A stretch of 6,466 nt of DNA from positions 1 through 6,466 of the forward strand of contig MHTO01000015.1 of NCBI GenBank assembly GCA_001823105.1. The letters run 5' to 3'. The stretch comes from Candidatus Wildermuthbacteria bacterium GWA2_46_15. GTDB taxonomy: Bacteria; Patescibacteriota; Minisyncoccia; Minisyncoccales; GWA2-46-15. Below the pieces are notes generated by a model. That model did not search any database, was not told where the DNA came from, and saw only the letters and a list, made by a program, of their open reading frames with translations. Below are positions 4,724-6,466 of the stretch, in pieces (positions within the stretch are counted from its first letter, which is position 1; each line of letters opens with the position of its first letter). The translations under genes and the position numbers were made by a program.

Positions 4724-5968
4724 CTACAGAATACCTCTTCTCAAAATAGCGGGCGTCTCCCAAACTCTTTCTTTGGCAGCTAAAGTCTCTTCTTCGGCCC
4801 TGACTTCCTCTTTGATCTGCAGGGCGTTGCGCCTCACTTTTTCTTCAGTCCTGACGGACCCGGTGGAATCTTCCTTGGGCGATCCTCCTTTTATCTTTTT
4901 GCGCTTTTTGGACTTGGTCCCGGAACCTTTTATTCGCCGACTCCCCAAGTTTTTATCTCGACCGCCAATAGCCAATAAAACTACCCGGATGGTTTCGGAA
5001 AGTTTTTTATTAAAGCTAACGCCGAAAATAATCCTCGCTTCGGGATGAACGGCATTAAAAACGAGCTGGCTGATTTCCGAGACCTCGGCCAAGCTCAAAT
5101 TAGGATCAGAAATGATGTTGAATAAAACGGCGCGGGCGTGACGAAAGTTATAGGATAAAAAGATGTTTTGGAAGATTTTCTTCTTGACCTCTTCGATTTT
5201 AGCGCCCTTGTCGAATTCGCAACTGGCCAAAAAAGCTCCTTTGCCCTTGCCGTCTAAAATCGTCTTCAGGTCGGCAAAATCAATATTGATCAATCCCGGC
5301 TGAAAAATCAAGCCGATCAACCCTTCCAGGCCTCGAGACAAAACTTTGTTGATGGCGGAAAAACCTTCATTGAAAGAAACATTTTTGTCTGAGGCTTGAA
5401 AAATCTTTTCATTAGGCAAAACTAGGGTGGCATTCAGGCTGGCTTTCATTTTTTCGAGCGAATTTCGGGCGATTTCTATCTTTTTTTCTCCCTCAAATTT
5501 AAAAGGAAGGGTAAAAATGCCAAAGGTCAGAATTCCCTCTTGCCGGGCGATCTTGGCGAAGATCGGAGCCGCGCCCGATCCTGTTCCGCCGCCCAAACAA
5601 GAAATAATAAAGCAGAGATCGCTGCCTTTGAGGAATTTGACGATTTTCTCTTTTTCGGCCAGGGCGGCGGCCCGCCCGATTTCTGGATCCATGCCCGTAC
5701 CCAAACCGCGGGTAAACTTTTCTCCGAAATTGAAAATCTTGACGGCTCCAGAAGATTTTTTGCGCGAGCGCCAGTCGGTATTGGCGATCAAAAAATCGAC
5801 TCTCTTTAACTCTGGAGCCAGTTCGGAAACAATCGCCGCTCCCCCGTCACCGATGCCAATAACTCTAATCCGGGTTTTCTTTAATTTGAGATCTTCCCCG
5901 GGCTTTTCTTTAACCGTCGGCGAAACAATTTTTGCAACCGCCTTCGATTTTTTAGCTCGTCTTGACAT
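4724..5968 (-). CDS. ftsZ: Cell division protein FtsZ, divergent
   Basis: The 414-residue product is a tubulin-fold GTPase that would polymerise at mid-cell. A basic N-terminal extension (1-33) precedes the GTPase domain. Seen are the first loop IRVIGIGDGGAA (34-45), IANTDW (61-66), RGLGTGMDPEIG (87-98), the tubulin signature GGGTGSGAAP (126-135), LPFKFEG (154-160) and the T7 catalytic loop PGLINIDFADLKTIL (224-238), keeping N228, D230 and D233. A basic, charged linker (about 338-400) ends in ETPAILRR (404-411), which matches the conserved C-terminal peptide that binds FtsA, ZipA or SepF in other bacteria. The first loop reads DGGAA where most FtsZ proteins have GGGGN, and the TDW segment is also changed; both are near the nucleotide. 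No ftsA or ftsQ is next to it. The conserved catalytic loop and tail argue for a working FtsZ; a second paralogue elsewhere in the genome cannot be excluded. Confidence 0.93.
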   Translation of the reverse strand: MSRRAKKSKAVAKIVSPTVKEKPGEDLKLKKTRIRVIGIGDGGAAIVSELAPELKRVDFLIANTDWRSRKKSSGAVKIFNFGEKFTRGLGTGMDPEIGRAAALAEKEKIVKFLKGSDLCFIISCLGGGTGSGAAPIFAKIARQEGILTFGIFTLPFKFEGEKKIEIARNSLEKMKASLNATLVLPNEKIFQASDKNVSFNEGFSAINKVLSRGLEGLIGLIFQPGLINIDFADLKTILDGKGKGAFLASCEFDKGAKIEEVKKKIFQNIFLSYNFRHARAVLFNIISDPNLSLAEVSEISQLVFNAVHPEARIIFGVSFNKKLSETIRVVLLAIGGRDKNLGSRRIKGSGTKSKKRKKIKGGSPKEDSTGSVRTEEKVRRNALQIKEEVRAEEETLAAKERVWETPAILRRGIL

Positions 5969-5974
5969 TAGTAT

Positions 5975-6003
5975 AATTTATCTCATTTTGAGCCAATGGT
6001 CAA
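5975..6003 (-). promoter_or_regulatory. Probable ftsZ promoter with leaderless start
   Basis: On the minus strand TTGACC (6003-5998), five of six to the -35 consensus, and TAAATT (5980-5975), four of six to the -10, are 17 bases apart. Six bases separate the -10 from the ATG at 5968, the same arrangement as the CAP promoter, so transcription should begin at or beside the start codon. No ribosome binding site is present. TATACT at 5975-5970 is a closer -10 match by sequence but would place the start inside the gene. Confidence 0.45.
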
Positions 6004-6012
6004 TCCCGGCAC

Positions 6013-6466
6013 TCACAACCGGTACTTGAGAATGGTCCAGATACCCCTCAAGCCGTCTCGGGCGCGAATCTTTTTGCCCTCGGAAAACGAACGCGGCCGA
6101 TAGTGGATTGGGACCTCTTTGATTTGAAAACCGCCCCTTAAGAGCTTGACGGTTATCTCGGCCTCGATCTCAAAACCGCGGCTTTCCAGGTTAATCGATT
6201 TAATCGCCTCGGCCCGAAACAGTTTGTAACCGGTATAGGCATCGGTCAGCCGGGAACCGAAAAGAAGATTGATCAAAAACGTCAAAAACTTGACGCCCAA
6301 GACGTAAGGGAAATATCCCCTTCTTTCGGGACTCAGCTCGCGCGAGCCATAGACGGCCGCCAGCTCAGGATTTTCTTCCAAGGCCCGGATGAGTCGCGGC
6401 CAATCCGCCGGATCGTATTCCAGATCGGCGTCTTGGACAATGATCGCCTCGCCCCGGGCGACGTCA
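6013..6466 (-). CDS. Family-2 glycosyltransferase, dolichol-phosphate-mannose-synthase-like (5' end beyond the window)
   Basis: Only the C-terminal 151 codons are present; the frame is open to the right edge, so the N-terminal nucleotide-sugar motif is missing. Reading from the edge gives GEAIIVQDADLEYDP, which holds the DAD metal-binding motif of GT-A enzymes and the EYDP that follows it in this subfamily. Then come GSRELSPERRG, a hydrophobic stretch (FLTFLINLLFG) and the signature SRLTDAYTGYKLFRAEAI, with RGFEIEAEIT and EVPIHYRPRSFSEGKKI. These match the DPM1/polyprenyl-phosphate sugar synthase group, which moves a sugar from a nucleotide donor onto a lipid carrier or glycan at the inner membrane face. 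The stop codon (6015-6013) is 44 bases before ftsZ. With galU nearby, a role in surface polysaccharide assembly is plausible but inferred. The donor sugar cannot be named. Confidence 0.88.
   Translation of the reverse strand, partial: DVARGEAIIVQDADLEYDPADWPRLIRALEENPELAAVYGSRELSPERRGYFPYVLGVKFLTFLINLLFGSRLTDAYTGYKLFRAEAIKSINLESRGFEIEAEITVKLLRGGFQIKEVPIHYRPRSFSEGKKIRARDGLRGIWTILKYRL

Noticed and set aside
5427..6029. Plus-strand 200-residue frame at 5427-6029
   Set aside because: It is the antisense of the FtsZ GTPase domain, whose motifs are unmistakable.
6013..6381. Start of the glycosyltransferase at 6381 (TTG)
   Set aside because: The frame continues without a stop to the right edge and the upstream residues contain the QDADLEYDP metal-binding motif, so the gene is merely cut by the window.

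Overview
The window is a compact stretch in which every supported gene lies on the minus strand, so it reads right to left. The gene set points to a Candidate Phyla Radiation (Patescibacteria) genome, perhaps Microgenomates-like. The signs are short, divergent single-domain genes, gaps of 0 to 109 bases, a divergent FtsZ with no ftsA or ftsQ beside it, a CAP protein with N- and C-terminal membrane segments, a sortase, and a Thr/Pro-linker surface protein. The lineage is inferred from style and gene content; there is no marker RNA here to prove it.

Layout, in the direction of transcription. (1) The 3' end of a family-2 glycosyltransferase enters from the right edge (6466-6013). (2) ftsZ follows (5968-4724), with a promoter-like sequence placed so that the transcript would begin at or next to its ATG. 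(3) After a 53-base gap with a strong hairpin come galU (4670-3828) and an NAD(P)H-hydrate dehydratase, nnrD (3827-2964), joined as TAAATG. (4) A 27-base perfect palindrome then abuts a consensus promoter, TTGACA-16-TATAAT, again six bases before an ATG. This drives a membrane-anchored CAP-domain protein (2902-1898) whose end overlaps a class-undetermined sortase (1908-1225). (5) After 109 bases with a weak hairpin, a large secreted or anchored protein begins at 1115 and leaves the window at its left edge. It has an open frame of at least 371 codons, Thr/Pro-rich linkers, a middle domain I do not recognise, and a PKD/Ig-like domain.

Together the genes suggest an envelope and division neighbourhood: sugar activation (GalU) and sugar transfer (GT2) for surface polymers, FtsZ for division, and a surface module of CAP protein, sortase and repeat-linker protein. 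NnrD is metabolite repair and probably only shares the transcript with galU. The most notable signals are the two promoter-ATG arrangements that imply leaderless mRNAs, the three consecutive long inverted repeats inside the linker-coding part of the CAP gene, the large hairpin inside the left-edge gene, and the unrecognised middle domain of that protein. No RNA gene, CRISPR array, insertion sequence or integrase is visible, and no stretch over 300 bases lacks a gene.
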